Shown piece after piece: positions 43,785 through 55,055 of a DNA stretch of 64,000 bases. The notes beneath the pieces were generated by a model, which was not told where the DNA came from, did not search any database, and saw nothing but the letters and a program-made list of their open reading frames with translations. How positions within the stretch are numbered: the first letter of the stretch is position 1; the number at the start of each line of letters is the position of its first letter. Both the position numbers and the translations under genes were made by a program. Origin of the DNA: Diphasiastrum complanatum (lineage: Eukaryota > Streptophyta > Lycopodiopsida > Lycopodiales > Lycopodiaceae); the NCBI GenBank assembly GCA_029204225.1, contig CM055093.1, positions 5,748,933 through 5,812,932 of the forward strand. Direction: 5' to 3'.

Positions 43785-45300
43785 AACGAGTGAGGTTCTC
43801 ATCATTGCCCGTGATAATGATATCATCAACGTAAAGTACAATCAAGGCAATGTTGACATCATTTATAAGAGCATAAAGGTTTGGATCTGAATTTGTTCTT
43901 ACAAACCCATGAGAAAGAAAGTAACTGTCAATGCGTCCATACCATGCGCCTGGCGCTTGCTTAAGGCCATAAAGTGCTTTGTGTAGTTTACATACCTTCT
44001 GTTCTTGCCCTTTTGCCATGAAGCCCTGCGGTTGGACCATGTAAACTTCTTCCTCTAAGTCACCATTCAAAAATGCAGACTTCACATCCATTTGATGGAT
44101 CTTCCACCCAAAATGAGATGCTAAGGCAATGATAAGGCATAGCGTAGTCCACTTAGCCACTGGAGCAAATGTCTTTTCATAGTCAATTCCTTTGCTTTGC
44201 TCATAACCCCTCACTACTAGGCATGCCTTATACTTTGCTATTGTGCCATCCCCATGAAACTTTGTTCTAAACACCCATTTGTTGTCAATGGGTTTCTTTC
44301 CAAGTGGTAGATCAACCAACTCCCATGTATCATGCCTATGGATGGATTCTATTTCCTCTTCCATTGCCCTTTGCCACTCTTTGTGATCTTTTGCCTCATC
44401 AAAGGTTGATGGCTCTCGACACTTCAAAATGTTTAGGGCATAGTTCACATGATAACGATCGGGAGATTTCCTTTCCCGCATTGATCTTCTCACTTCACCT
44501 TGTGTGCTAGATCCTGGTTGATTTAGTTTTGCGTCCTTCATGATCTTTTCATACCATTTTGGTATCTTAGATTCAGGTGATACACTACGTGGAGAGTATG
44601 TATCCCAAAGAGTGTCTAAGTAATGTCTCTTACTTCCAACCGGTTTCTCCTTTATTGCTCCTATTGGCAAGTACCTCCCCCTAGGCTCTTGAATAGGTGG
44701 TGTCTTTTCATACTCGCCCTCTCGACTCTCGTCTTCATGTGCATCATCTTGTGGAGCATCTTCTTCATCTTCTTCCTCCAGAATTGTGGGAAGTCTTTTG
44801 ATGCTTTCACCACTTGCATGGTCTTCATCTTCATACCTATGCGTTTTATCAAAGATCACATCTTTGCTAATGTGAATCTTATTCATTACGAGATCAAAAC
44901 ACCTGTAAACTTTTATCCTTTCATCATAACCGACGAAGATACACTTGATTGCTTTGGCATCAAGTTTCTTTCGCTCCTCCTTTGGCACATGTACATAGGC
45001 CTTACATCCAATGACACGAAACTTGTCGATTTTTGGCTTTATTCCAGTAAATGCTTCTTCAGGAGTCACATTTGGAACCGCAACTGTAGGGCTCATGTTT
45101 TGCAAGAACGTTGCCGCACTGCACGCTTCCAACCAAATTTGCTTCATCATGGAGCGTGCACTCTCCATAATAGTCCTGTTTTTTCTTTCAGCTACACCAT
45201 TACTATCCGGCGTGTGTGACTGTGTGAATTATCTTTTGATGCCGTGTTCTTTGCAAAAGTCCTCAAAATCATCAGATTTGTATTCGCCCTCTCTATCAAA
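43785..45300 (-). pseudogene. Copia integrase C-terminal half and RT
   Basis: Starts in the integrase core (LRFDREGEYKSDDFEDFCKE, the second catalytic Asp; SNGVAERKNRTIMESARSMM, the catalytic Glu), interrupted by TAA where Gln is expected (IKR-stop-FTQ). Then come the integrase C-terminal region (KFRVIGCKAYVHVPKEERKK), an acidic linker (EEEDEEDAPQDDAHEDE) and the RVT_2 reverse transcriptase: WELVDLPLGKKPIDNKWVFR, FAPVAKWTTLCLIIALASHF, IHQMDVKSAFLNGDL, YGLKQAPGAWYGRIDSYF and the catalytic LYVDDIIITG near 43835-43800. The frame ends about 15 codons later in unrelated sequence. Confidence 0.9.
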
Positions 45301-45302
45301 TC

Positions 45303-46100
45303 TTAGTGTGCATCCAGTTGGTTCTCTACCAAAGTCTTGAACTCCTTGAAGCGAGCAAAAGCGTCAGATTTCTTCTTCAAGAAATAAATCCATGTCCTCC
45401 TAGAGTAATCATCTATGAAAGTCATAAAATAATACGCTTTTCCAAACGACATGGTCTTCATTGGGCCGCACAGGTCGCTGTGAATGAGTTCCAGCAGTTT
45501 CTTAGCTCTTGCAGCTCCACCTTTCTTGAATGTCTCCCTGTGATGCTTTCCCATGATGCATCCTTCACATATTGCATGATGATCATCCTGCAATGTCGGT
45601 AACCCTATTACCATCTTCAGCTTCGCCATCAATCTCAAGCTCCCATAGTTCAAATGACCAAGTCTTCTGTGCCACAACTCAGATTGAGATGCTGTTGAGA
45701 TAGCCAAACCATATTCACCTGGTTTTGCAGCATCCAATTTATAAAGGCCACAATTACTATCTCTATAACCCTTCGCCACCACTTTATGGTTGTGGTTCAT
45801 ATCCTTCATAAGGCATCCATCCTTGACAAATTCAACTTTAAGATGTTGATTTGCCATTACACCAACAGAAAGCAAACTCTTTTTGAGTCCAGGAACATAA
45901 AGTACATTAGGGATGTTCTTGATTTTACCATCAGGAAACTGTACAGGTACATTGTCCACACCCTGTATCTGGCATTCCTCTCCATTGGCTTGAGTGACCT
46001 TATCCCCATCATGGATTGGTGAGAATTTTTCAAACCAATCACGTTTCCAGTTTATATGCCTTGTGGTGTCTGAATCTATGAACTATCGGACACCATCATC
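45303..46100 (-). pseudogene. Copia protease, pre-integrase and integrase N-terminus
   Basis: The protease active site is degraded: near 46085-46070 the expected DSGAT reads DSDTT, after an in-frame TAG. Then NVLYVPGLKKSLLSVGVMAN, the pre-integrase zinc-binding HHCC region (LWHRRLGHLNYGSLRLM, CEGCIMGKHHRETF) and the integrase start SDLCGPMKTMSFGKAYYFMT with FIDDYSRRTWIYFLKKKSD. The frame differs from both gag and RT, so indels separate the three. Confidence 0.88.
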
Positions 46101-46987
46101 AACTTGGGATGCAATGCCGATGAGAAGACACTTGTCTCGTCATCTTCTCCATCATCTTCGGCAATGTTTCCTTGTTGAGTCACTTTTCCCGCCTTTATGT
46201 CCGCTTTCTTCGTATAACACTCGCGTGCTCAATGACCCGGTTTGTGGCAATAGTAACATTTGCCTTTCTTCTTCTTTTTCCCTTTTGATGACGACTCTCC
46301 CTCGTCATCATCATCCTTGGATTTCTTAGGAATCCTTTTCCATCCTTTCTGCTTGCCTTTAGCAAGCAAGACTTGATCCTCTTGTGGTGTTTGCCTTGAT
46401 TTCACCACTTCGCGACGCTCCTCTTCTTGCAACATGATTCCGTGGAAGTCTTCAAAAGTAGGCAACCTCTCCCTCGAAGCAATGCTGCTCACAAACATCT
46501 GTAGTCCTTCCGAGACATCGCTCATTGTGGTATGTACCAATTCAATATCTCTGATTGGTTCTCCAATCGCCACAAGTTGATCTCTCAGCTCCTTTGTCCT
46601 GGTGAAGAAAGATCCCACTGATTCACTTTCTTCCATCCTTACTGTGTTCAATCTCGACTTCAAGAACATGGCTCGAGCTGGATTGCAAGTTTGAAATTGC
46701 ATTCTAAGAGCTCCCCAAGCTCCCCTAGCCATCGTGGCATCACTTATATGAGTGATCACATGGTCTTTCACTGAAAGATTGATCAAGGACAATGCTCTCT
46801 GCGCCTTTTTATCAAAGGCCCTTATGTCACATGGAGTGGTATTTGGCCGGACTTCAATACCTGTCACGATCTCTTACAACTCTTTCTCCATCAAAATGCT
46901 CTTCATTTTGAATTTCCAGATGTTGTAGTTAGAGGCCCCATCAAGTTTTCTTGCATCGCCCAAAATTGCCTCATTGATGTTTGCCAT
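46090..46987 (-). pseudogene. Copia gag (UBN2-type) with zinc knuckle
   Basis: ATG at 46987 starts MANINEAILGDARKLDGASN, typical of Copia Gag, but TAA near 46882 interrupts it (MEKEL-stop-EIVTG). The UBN2 domain follows: ALSLINLSVKDHVITHISDA, ARGAWGALRMQFQ, ESVGSFFTRTKELRDQLVAI, with a Lys-rich tail. The zinc knuckle CYYCHKPGH-stop-AREC at about 46255-46214 has a TGA where Trp is usual. The product would package element RNA. Confidence 0.88.
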
Positions 46988-47674
46988 CTCCAAACTGCTT
47001 GAAATTTCACCTGTAGGCTATAAAGTGTATGCTGGAGCCAATCGTGATGTCAGAAATCAATAATAATGACCTGCAATTTTTAGCTTACCAGGCCATCCAC
47101 CGCTCTTTCGCCAAATTGAAAGCCAAACTGGCGACGTTTTCCGAAATGCTTCTCGTCACCAACTCCCAGCTCTCTGCCCAGTGGAATGGTGAAATCACTT
47201 CTGGCGCGCTTCAAACACTTTCTCCACGGCAATCACTCTGTTTTGGTATACCGTACTTGCAGGTACAGTCAGGGTGCCCTTCGTTTGGAGGCTATAGCCT
47301 TTAGTTTGGCCAAAATAGGCTAAAGGAGGTGAAAATAAGGGCAATTTGGGTTTTTGAACTATTTCTTCAGTGTGAAGAAACTTCACCCTTCAAAAACTTG
47401 GGACCCAACAATTTTTTCAGTTTAAAGATTTTTAATGAAGTTGTAATACACTTTGCACTTCAGATTCCTTCAAACTTTTTCACTTCAATCCAACGGATCC
47501 TTTAGATTCAACGACCCACTTGTCGTGTAATAACCATCGTCGATCTGTGTGATTCGAGATCGGACGACTTTCCACACTTTTGTGCGTTGATCAAGGGCCT
47601 TCGAAACACCAAGCACTTTGGACCACTAACTGGCAAGCTAAACTGGGCGCGCGAGAGGTCCTGCGACCTCTCCT

Positions 47675-47707
<33 letters not shown>

Positions 47708-48254
47708 CGATGGACTCTTCTCTCTCTCTTCAGAGACTATGGCTGCTCCTTGTGGATCGATCTGGATGCTTTCTTCCTCCACGGCCAGTCGCGGCCTCCC
47801 TACTGCTGAATCGCACTACCAGGGCGCCCATTCTCAGCAACTTACAGCTCTGAAAACGACCTCCTACAAGGAGATATCCCAGATTTTGCACTAAACCCTA
47901 GCAACTCTAAAGAGAAGGATATATTGGGTTTTACTCAGGCTTTCCTTGAGCTTTCACTTGCAGCTCCTAACTGCTGAGGTCGCCCTACTGTAGGCAATCT
48001 TCTACTCCAAACCGCTCTTCAAACGGTGTTCGATTGGCAAACCAATCACAAACACCAAGTAACCCTCCAGAAGAATTTTTCAGCTTCAAACTTTGCTTGC
48101 TTTCAGATTCAACTGACAATTCCCTGTCTCTGAATCCTTTTTACAGTTTTGAGCCGTTCCACGAATCTCCACAGACTCGGTTTTGTGCTTCCTAGCCAAC
48201 AAACCGTCGTGAATTTGCAGTTCTCTGTTCTTGTCCTGTGATTCAAGCCACCAA
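46988..48254 (-). other. Leader of the minus-strand Copia element
   Basis: About 1.27 kb between primer site and gag start, long for Copia. Contains a (CT)n at 47684-47707 and no convincing reading frame. Confidence 0.5.
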
Positions 48255-48268
48255 GGGCTCTAATACCA
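48255..48268 (-). other. Primer-binding site of the minus-strand Copia element
   Basis: Reverse complement reads TGGTATTAGAGCCC, one base from the tRNA-Met-type site; it sets the LTR boundary at about 48270. Confidence 0.8.
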
Positions 48269-48553
48269 AGTTAAGAAAACACAGTTTAAACACCCGACCG
48301 GATCAATCACCACAACACAATGTCAAGTGCAACAAGACCACAGAATTGCTCTCCTCAAACTGGATATTTAACTGATAAGTAAGTACAAAGATAAGTTGCT
48401 TAAAAGCACTCAAAGTGCTCGTAAAAGAAGGATGGCCCGATAACTCTAGAACTAAGCACACGTGGTGCTGTCGAAATAAGAAAGCACTGTATAAGTCGAT
48501 CATTGCTATTTTAACTGATCTCATAGTATGGGATTACCTTTTACATACCACTC

Positions 48554-48829
48554 TTGAGAAATATAGAAATTATTCAGCCTATTCTTGAAACCAATCAAGC
48601 CTTCACTCAAAATTGGCTTACTCCTATCACTATCCAAGAAGTACAAGGCATCTTATCGTTAAGTGAGAGATGGAGTAGATTTATAACATCTCATCCTGAA
48701 ATAATAGAATCATTGAGTGATTTAGTTAATAGCAAACAATTCTATTGGGGAGAACACGAACAACAGTCATTTGATGATATGGTTAGATCTATGGATTGTT
48801 GGAAATATGCTGATAGATACTTTCAATGA
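48554..48829 (+). pseudogene. Possible Gypsy/pararetrovirus-like RT-RNase H junction scrap
   Basis: A 91-codon open stretch contains VQGILSLSERWSRFITSHPE and FYWGEHEQQSFDDM. The spacing resembles the Gypsy RT thumb to RNase H segment (FLG...YRRFI...PLT.LL...W...QQ.AF..L). No catalytic motif is included, so this is weak. Confidence 0.25.
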
Positions 48830-49914
48830 TATCAATATAGATGATGCCTAAAGATCTATGTGCTAAAGATTGTTAAGAAAATACTTGTCATGAATGTCTT
48901 CAACCCACACACCATTACAATTCTACCTGAGATTATGCTTTCCTTCAGCATAAATCTCTTTTTATTTTCATGAGCTATTTAATATAAGAACATCGGATGC
49001 ATCTTGGTGATCCAAGAGAGTTAGATCTGAGACTTACCTTTTCCTTTGGAATTTTTGCATAATAGCTCAAATATACATGTTCGGTACTTGGCATATTTCT
49101 GAATCTCAAGAATTTAATAGCTATAGTTTGTAAACATTAGTTAAGTCAATGAACAAAAAAGTTACAATCTTAAAATTGATTATGCTATGTTTAGAAATGC
49201 TTTGATGATGTTGGACAAATGATATTGAACAATAATATTGGTGAGCTATTTGAATGAACTTTGGTTACTATGATTTAGTAGAACAAAATCTAGTAAATCA
49301 GTGACGATCAAGGTATAGTGTTGGACAGAGAGGTGTAGGTGTGAAACCTAGCCCCACCATCCTAACCTTGAGGTGTCATTCTTAAGGAGATGGGAAGTCA
49401 CTCAAAGTGACCCACATGAATGTCTTGAATGAGTGATACTCAATTTGACAAAAAAAGAGAAGAGAGAGATTGAAGATCTCAAGAAAGAGCCTGCAGAAAA
49501 GAAATATTCAAGAAGCTAGCTAGAGAAACTAGACCTGTCTGTTTGTACTATTTGTGAGCAATTGAAATCGCTCAGAGAACAAGCAAAAATTTTCCAAGAA
49601 AAGGTATTTGACAAAAACTAAATTTTATTATTTTGTTCAAACTCTCATTTTAAATTTCTTTTAGGCTTTCAATTTACTAAATCATTTTTGTTTGTGTAAC
49701 TTTTCTAGTGGACAGTACAAAGTCATTTCAAATCCATAGAAAGCAACAAACAACAGAAAGACAAAAGCTTGCAAAACATAGGAAAAAGTGTTTGGAGTTT
49801 TCTCAAAAGTATTTGAGTCTCGTAATCGATGGGATCAATCAAAAGAAAATGCTACTGCCACATTTTGTAAAGGTGCCAAAGAATGCTCTACTTGTAACTT
49901 GATAATGTTGCCAG
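48830..49914. other. No gene recognised
   Basis: AT-rich. A Lys-rich open stretch at 49708-49899 has no domain. Confidence 0.3.
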
Positions 49915-51697
49915 AGAAGATAAGAATCAAACGGTGCTGGCATTCGGGCATATCCATGAAGCTATTGTTGGTGTCGAAGATGCCAATCAGCAACCACCCA
50001 CACAGGGTAGCCCAGCCATACTTCGGGTCAACACAGATGTAAAGTCACCAAAGCAGTTCGACGCCACGGTGCCTGAAGGGTTTGAAGACGAGGATATTTT
50101 TTAAGAAGAAGAGACCTTGGCACCTATTCCACGCCTACCAATGACAGTACCATCAGGTTCTCCTGCTGCTGCCACCTCCACGACTGTCGATTCTGGTGAT
50201 GCTCTCGGGTTAGTTTCAAGCCTTGGGCAAGTAATCCAGTCTATGCTGGATAAGAAGAAGGAAATGGAGCAGAGGATCTCTGATTTAGGATCCGAAAACA
50301 CTCTGATCAGCCAGAAAATTGTCCAGCTGGATCGAGAGGTGAAGATAGCCAAGTAACATGAAGAAAATGCTGAAAGCGAAAAGAAATTGGCCCAGCAACA
50401 AGCTGATCGCTTGGAAACCTACATCAGCTTCCTGCAAAACGCCCTGACAACCGCACATGATTAGGTAGATAAGGCAGAGCAAGATGCCAAGCAACAGGTG
50501 CAGCTATTGAAGGGGCAATTACAAATGGCCGAACAAGATCGCACACGGCTTCAAGGTGAATTGGATGCGACCACCCTTGAGCGTGATGCATATCTGCAAA
50601 CACAAATACCCGATCATCCGGTCACGCCGACAGAGATTGCATAATTGTTCAAGAAAGTGGAAACATACAAAGTGGCCCTTCAGGGATTCCAAGGCCGCTT
50701 TGATAGGTTCAAAGGAGCAGCTTCAACCGAGTTGGCAAAGGTAAAAGAGACCATCAATGCCTATGAAAAAGCCGCTGCTCAAGTGTCGGAAGCCGGACCA
50801 CAAATCCCCGTCCCGGTCATGCCACAATTTTCCCCTTCACGCCAAGAAGCTGTACATATGGATACAGGGGTTGATTCGAGCATGGACCAGGGGGGAGCTC
50901 TAGATCTAGCAGATCAACCGCCAACTATACCGACAGTACAAGCGGGTCCATCCTCATCAAGGACAAGCCATTTATTCAAAAGGCCCATCAGCATCGAGGA
51001 CCAGATCTAGACCTTCTTAAAGCAGCATCCACATGAGTCCTCGCGTGGTGGATGGGTTCTCAAATTTAAGACCTCCGAGATCGAGGCCGGCAAAGAATTT
51101 TACAAAGTACCTGCACTTGGAGAGCAGCCAGCATGGAGAATCACGGTTTTTGAGAAAACTCCGAAATCAATTAGGAGTTACGTCGTCAGCCCTCGCCAGT
51201 TGTGAGTAGATCCTTATTACGTGCCAATGCCGCGAAGACAAAAATGGAAAGATTTGGGATTGGCTATGGATAAAATCACCATCCATACACCCAATTGGCC
51301 AATCATCCACCAGCCTTATAGCTGGAATATTTCAGTGGACTTCCACCGGGCCTTACAAGCATATCAGAGAGAGTATGTCCACTCTCCGGATCCAACGGTG
51401 TGACAATCGACAATGTTTGCAAAAGATCTAACTCTGTTGGCGTTAGTGGCAACCAAATGGGACGATTGCCTTCCTACCCTGACATTTGATCCAAATAAGC
51501 CGATGGCCTCAGAGCAAATCAATCTTCAGCTGCCGATTGCTCGACTGTATTTCCGTGCGGCTATTATGGGAGGCTCTTGGGAATCCCACTTCACCTCATG
51601 GACAACTTCCAAGTGGATTGTCGGAGCCCATCGTTGTTTCCTGCCGCATAATTTGGATTTCAATACTGCACATCTTGACTTTATGGAGAAGGTGTAG
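49915..51697 (+). pseudogene. Unassigned coiled-coil protein frame with eight in-frame stops
   Basis: A single + frame stays aligned for about 590 codons, interrupted only by stops at 50102 (TAA), 50354 (TAA), 50462 (TAG), 50642 (TAA), 51008 (TAG), 51203 (TGA), 51401 (TGA) and 51695 (TAG). Order: Pro/Glu-rich start (FDATVPEGFEDEDIF), a Ser/Ala linker, a coiled coil of about 150 residues (KKKEMEQRISDLGSENTLIS, KQQVQLLKGQLQMAEQDRTR), a second linker, and a C-terminal globular-looking part (GWVLKFKTSEIEAGKEFYKV, ISVDFHRALQAYQREY, LYFRAAIMGGSWESHF). No zinc knuckle, protease, membrane segment or RT. It ends about 120 bases before a polypurine tract and Gypsy LTR, so it may be an accessory 3' ORF of that element. 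I do not recognise the family. Confidence 0.65.
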
Positions 51698-51811
51698 TAT
51701 AAAAGTCCCCAATAACTGCATATTGCAGGTGTTGTGGGACCGCCACCAGTTTTGGTGGAAGATATTATTGGAGGGTTTGCGGATCCCAAGGCAACCCTAA
51801 CCCTAGTTAAT

Positions 51812-51825
51812 AAGTGAGAGGGGTT
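51812..51825 (+). other. Polypurine tract
   Basis: AAGTGAGAGGGGTT directly precedes the LTR start TGACACCC; it marks the LTR at 51826 as a 3' LTR. Confidence 0.6.
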
Positions 51826-52508
51826 TGACACCCTGCGTGTGTAAGTCCAACCCGATGAACACATAGTTATTTGATTAATTAGAATGTTAATAAAAGGACT
51901 TTAGGCCTTTTTGCGGGACTTTTAATGTCGCAGGGCCTAAATGTCAAGTTCGTGAATAAAGTTGGGTTTCTCTCCAATTTTGATGGTTCCCACACTTTTT
52001 TAAATTTGAATAAAAAGAGAGGCAAGACTGGACCAATAGGATTCAGAGGCCAGGGTCCTCCTTTCTACTATAAAAAGGGACCAACTCGAGTTGTTCCTCA
52101 TGTTCATTTACTCATTTCAATAAAGTAGATTGGTTCTCTTTAGAAATGGATTGATGAATGTCCTTGCTCTTCCTCTCTTCTCCTCCATTTCTCATGCTTT
52201 CTTTGGATTTTTGCTAATTGTTGGATTTGATCATTATTGGGATTGCTATTTCTTATGTTTTTTGTGAGAGAGAAAGGGAGAGAGAGAAGAGTAAGTTTCT
52301 ATCATTGTTGTTGATTTAGGGTTAATGGATGTAGTGTTAATGCTTAGTGTTAATGGATGTTAGTGTTAGATCCTCCATTCATGTTGAAATTTGAACTATA
52401 CTATCGCTCTCATGGGAACGAACCTACGCGTGACAACTTACTCCGTCTCTTTGATGCTAGATTGAATAGATCTCGGATTCAGGTTAGGCAAGGAAAGAAA
52501 CCCACTAC
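51826..52508 (+). repeat. Gypsy LTR (683 bp), + orientation
   Basis: Starts TGACACCCTGCG, ends CCCACTACA (TG...CA). It is the inverted counterpart of 63331-64000. No primer-binding site follows, and a polypurine tract precedes it, so it is a 3' LTR. Confidence 0.88.
52032..52077 (+). promoter_or_regulatory. LTR promoter elements
   Basis: CCAAT at 52033-52037 and CTATAAAAAG at 52068-52077, followed by a CAATAAAG polyadenylation-like signal near 52117. The same elements are present inverted near 63765-63685 in the other copy. Confidence 0.6.
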
Positions 52509-52719
52509 AGACTCAATCAGAAGAAGTACCCCAGTCACGACGAAGATCCTTTAGAAGATCGAGAAGCACAAGCATTGGAAAATAAGTTGTTCTCTTCAAT
52601 CACTCCTACATCCACACCATCCATATTCCTATTAACTGATCCTCTTGCCACAACATCTACATCTACTCTCATGCCTATTGCCCACACCATCTACCGATGT
52701 CACCACCACCACCCTACGT
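52509..52719. other. Unassigned spacer between Gypsy LTR and Copia gag
   Basis: About 210 bases, Thr/Ser/His-codon rich, without a match to the corresponding interval of the other inverted half. Confidence 0.3.
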
Positions 52720-53634
52720 CTGCATCCTTGGATGACTCTGCCTTGTTCTTTTTTTTCGGGTTGAATCTGCAATCGTATGCAGAGTGCCCCTTCTTCTTGC
52801 AGTGCATGCAAGGTATTGAAGGATTGAACCAGCATCTATTGGCGGTGTCTCCTGGTTTGTGACAGTGATCACAAGAAGAAGATTGTTGGTTATCATTGCC
52901 TCTGCTCGAAGACTTTGTGTTCGTCTTTTCGAATCTGGACTTGTTCTTGTTCTTCTTCCTTCCCTTCATGAAAAGATCTTTCTCATGATCACTGCTTCCT
53001 TCTCCTTCGTCCCTCATCGGTGACAAGACTGATTGCTCTCTCAAATGTCATATCTTGTAGACTCAGTATGAGCATTCTCAACGGCTAATAGGATGCAAGT
53101 AGGGATTTTATGAAGTATATAAGCTATTGTGGTGCTGGGACCTGGTGCTCCTGCCTTGATGTAGCGAGTTGAGCGAAGTTCGTTCTGATCTTCTCAACAT
53201 GCTGATCCAACTGGTTGTCATCCCATCGTACAGATTACAGTCGATTGTGAAGATGCATCATCGAAGTGGCAGTCCTCACTTCGTACTTCTGCTTTAGTCT
53301 TTCCCATGCTTCATGGCTGCTCTCACAGTCTTCAATCTGCATGAGTATTTCTTTGTTGATGGAGAAAACGATGATCACCATTGCACGTTCATCTTTTCTG
53401 ATCCACTCAGCCCTCCTTGGGTCTCCCTCTAGAGGCTGCGCCTTTGTGAGTTCGATCATTGACCAGATGCCTTCACCCTTCAGAAGTGTTTTGATTTTGA
53501 ATTTTCATACTCTGTAGTTATCACCATCAAGATTGATTGCTATTCTCGTCTGGATCGTTAGCCATATTGTGTTGCCTAAAGAATCACTTCTTAGATATCA
53601 TGCAGTGATAACCTCGGTGCTTTGATACCATGTT
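52720..53634 (-). pseudogene. Copia gag fragment, minus strand (same family as 57797-60950)
   Basis: 53459-53235 encodes IELTKAQPLEGDPRRAEWIR and MQIEDCESSHEAWERLKQKY; 53044-52720 encodes MRDEGEGSSDHEKDLFMKGR, a knuckle CDHCHKPGDTANRC in which the zinc-binding His is Asp, and an intact second knuckle CMHCKKKGHSAYDC. These match the + strand Copia gag residue for residue over long stretches. A frameshift and a short degraded interval lie between the two parts. The fragment stops at about 52720, before the protease. Confidence 0.9.
53618..53634 (-). other. Primer-binding site of the minus-strand Copia fragment
   Basis: Reverse complement reads TGGTATCAAAGC, one base from the consensus; a Copia LTR lies to its right. 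Confidence 0.75.
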
Positions 53635-53892
53635 GCAAATCCTATTTTGTTCGCGTTCATTTGATTTTTCTTTTGCAGAAGTTCTTCAGATCCTAAGCAA
53701 GTGACTACATATCACAGAACATAAAAGATTCAAGCAATCAAGACGATGAGAGCAATGAGATGGAGAAGAGAGCAATTGTATTATCTGTTTTAGAGTTTAG
53801 AGTGAGTTGGTCAGTGTCTCACTCGTTGGCGGCCTGACGCTCAGCTCAATCGTTGTGTTCTGCTCGTTGGCAGACTTTCATGCACAACTATT
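53635..53892 (-). repeat. Partial Copia LTR, minus strand
   Basis: GTTCTGCTCGTTGGCAGACT and neighbouring sequence is the reverse complement of 57364-57410 in the + strand LTR. The outer half of the LTR is missing; hairpin DNA begins instead. Confidence 0.8.
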
Positions 53893-53956
53893 TTCTCTAT
53901 TTTCATCTCTCTATCTTCTTCTATTTAGTGTTGATCCATAATGTATATTTATCTCC

Positions 53957-54300
53957 ACAGTGTGCTATGGTGGTGGGCTGCGAAAAAATCTTTTGCAGCC
54001 CACCACCATTAGCATGTCGGCGTGCTAAGGTGGTGGGTTGCCAGGACAAATTTTTTTTGCCCTGGCAACCTACCACCATAGCACGCCGGTGTGCTACGGT
54101 GGTTTTTTTTTGTCCTGGCAGCCTACCTCCATAGCACGCCAGCGTGCTATGGTGGTGGGCTGCACACACACACACACACACACACAATAAATAAATAAAT
54201 TGCCCTGGCAGCCCACCACCTTAGCATGCCGATGTGCTAAGGGGTTGAAGGAGAAATATATATTTTTTTAACACTTGGCACGCCGGCGTGCCAAGTGATT
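53957..54300. repeat. Second family of GC-centred hairpins
   Basis: Palindromes centred near 54017, 54084, 54142 and 54228 share arms GCAGCCCACCACC-TAGCAC and GTGCTA-GGTGGTGGGCTGC around GCCGGC-like centres, separated by T-rich spacers. A perfect 26-bp palindrome opening CACTTGGCACGCC and closing GGCGTGCCAAGTG is at about 54273-54298. (CA)n at 54163-54186 and (AATA)n follow one unit. Confidence 0.88.
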
Positions 54301-54518
54301 TAGCAATTTTTTTATTTCTTTTTGTAGCACAAGGCCAAAATGTTTTTTGATTTCAATTTTTTTTTATGTTGGAATTTCATTAAGGGATATTTAACTATGT
54401 GCCAAACCACAATTGTTATTAATAAACATTCAAGTAGTGGCATAAAAAAGATAGCACACCATGTGCTATCTTTTTATTGATTCATGGCAAGAAAGAAACT
54501 TGCAAACTCGTAGAATGC
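54301..54518. repeat. AT-rich segment with AT-flanked hairpin, copy 1
   Basis: Ends with the palindrome AAAAAGATAGCAC/GTGCTATCTTTTT (54445-54475). The segment from the CACTTGG palindrome to GCAAACTCG is repeated at 54886-55055. Confidence 0.8.
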
Positions 54519-54822
54519 TGTTAGAAATTGTGAACTCCTGCAACTTTATCACGAAGGTGACGAAGCGAAACGAAGCGAAGGTCGAAGGGCTAACATACCC
54601 CGAAGGTCGAAAGGAAAGTATTCGAGATTTGACCCTGATGACCACAAAATGAAACGAAGAGACACGAAAGGAAAGAAAACAATTCACACTGCCAGCTCGA
54701 CGAGCATGGAGTCTTGTACCTCATGCTTAGTTGAAAGAGTTAGCGATAACAGAGAATAACTAACTAGTTGATTAGTGTAGACTTGTCTTGTAATTCTCTG
54801 TTTTAACTCTCTTGTAAACTCC
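54519..54822 (+). repeat. Partial Copia LTR, + strand
   Basis: TGTTAGAAATTGTGAACTCC matches the start of the LTR at 56865 (TGTCATAAATGGTGAACTCC). Homology continues through TAACTAACTAGTTGATTAG to CTTGTAAACTCC at 54822, where another hairpin unit begins. Only the 5' part of the LTR is present. Confidence 0.8.
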
Positions 54823-55055
54823 CACCATAGCACACTAGCGTGCTAAGGTGGTGGGCTGCCAGTGCAAAATTTTTTTTTTTTCCTAAATCACTTGGCACGC
54901 CGGCATGCCAAGTGATTCACTCAATTTTTTTTTAACTATGTGCCGAACCACAATTCTTACTAATAAGAATTGAAGTAGTGGCATAAAAAAGATAGCACAC
55001 CATGTGCTATCTTTTTATTAACTCATGGCAAGAAGAAACTCACAAACTCGCAAAA
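54823..55055. repeat. Hairpin segment, copy 2
   Basis: One CCACCATAGCACA...TGCTAAGGTGGTGG palindrome near 54823-54860, a CACTTGGCACGCC palindrome with one change at about 54889-54914, and the AAAAAGATAGCAC palindrome at 54986-55016. Confidence 0.85.

Larger units (their letters stand above)
43744..48515 (-). mobile_element. Ty1/Copia element, minus strand, 3' truncated
   Basis: From right to left: 5' LTR remnant (about 48515-48270), primer site (48268-48255), a leader of about 1.27 kb, gag (46987-46090), protease, integrase, and RT breaking off shortly after the catalytic box at about 43785. RNase H and the 3' LTR are missing. The order Gag-protease-integrase-RT defines Copia. Confidence 0.9.

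Noticed and set aside
49915-51697. Stop-codon readthrough or U-to-C RNA editing restoring the frame
   Set aside because: Some seed-free plants edit stops this way in organelles, but this is a nuclear element context, and neighbouring elements have Trp-derived stops that such editing cannot repair.
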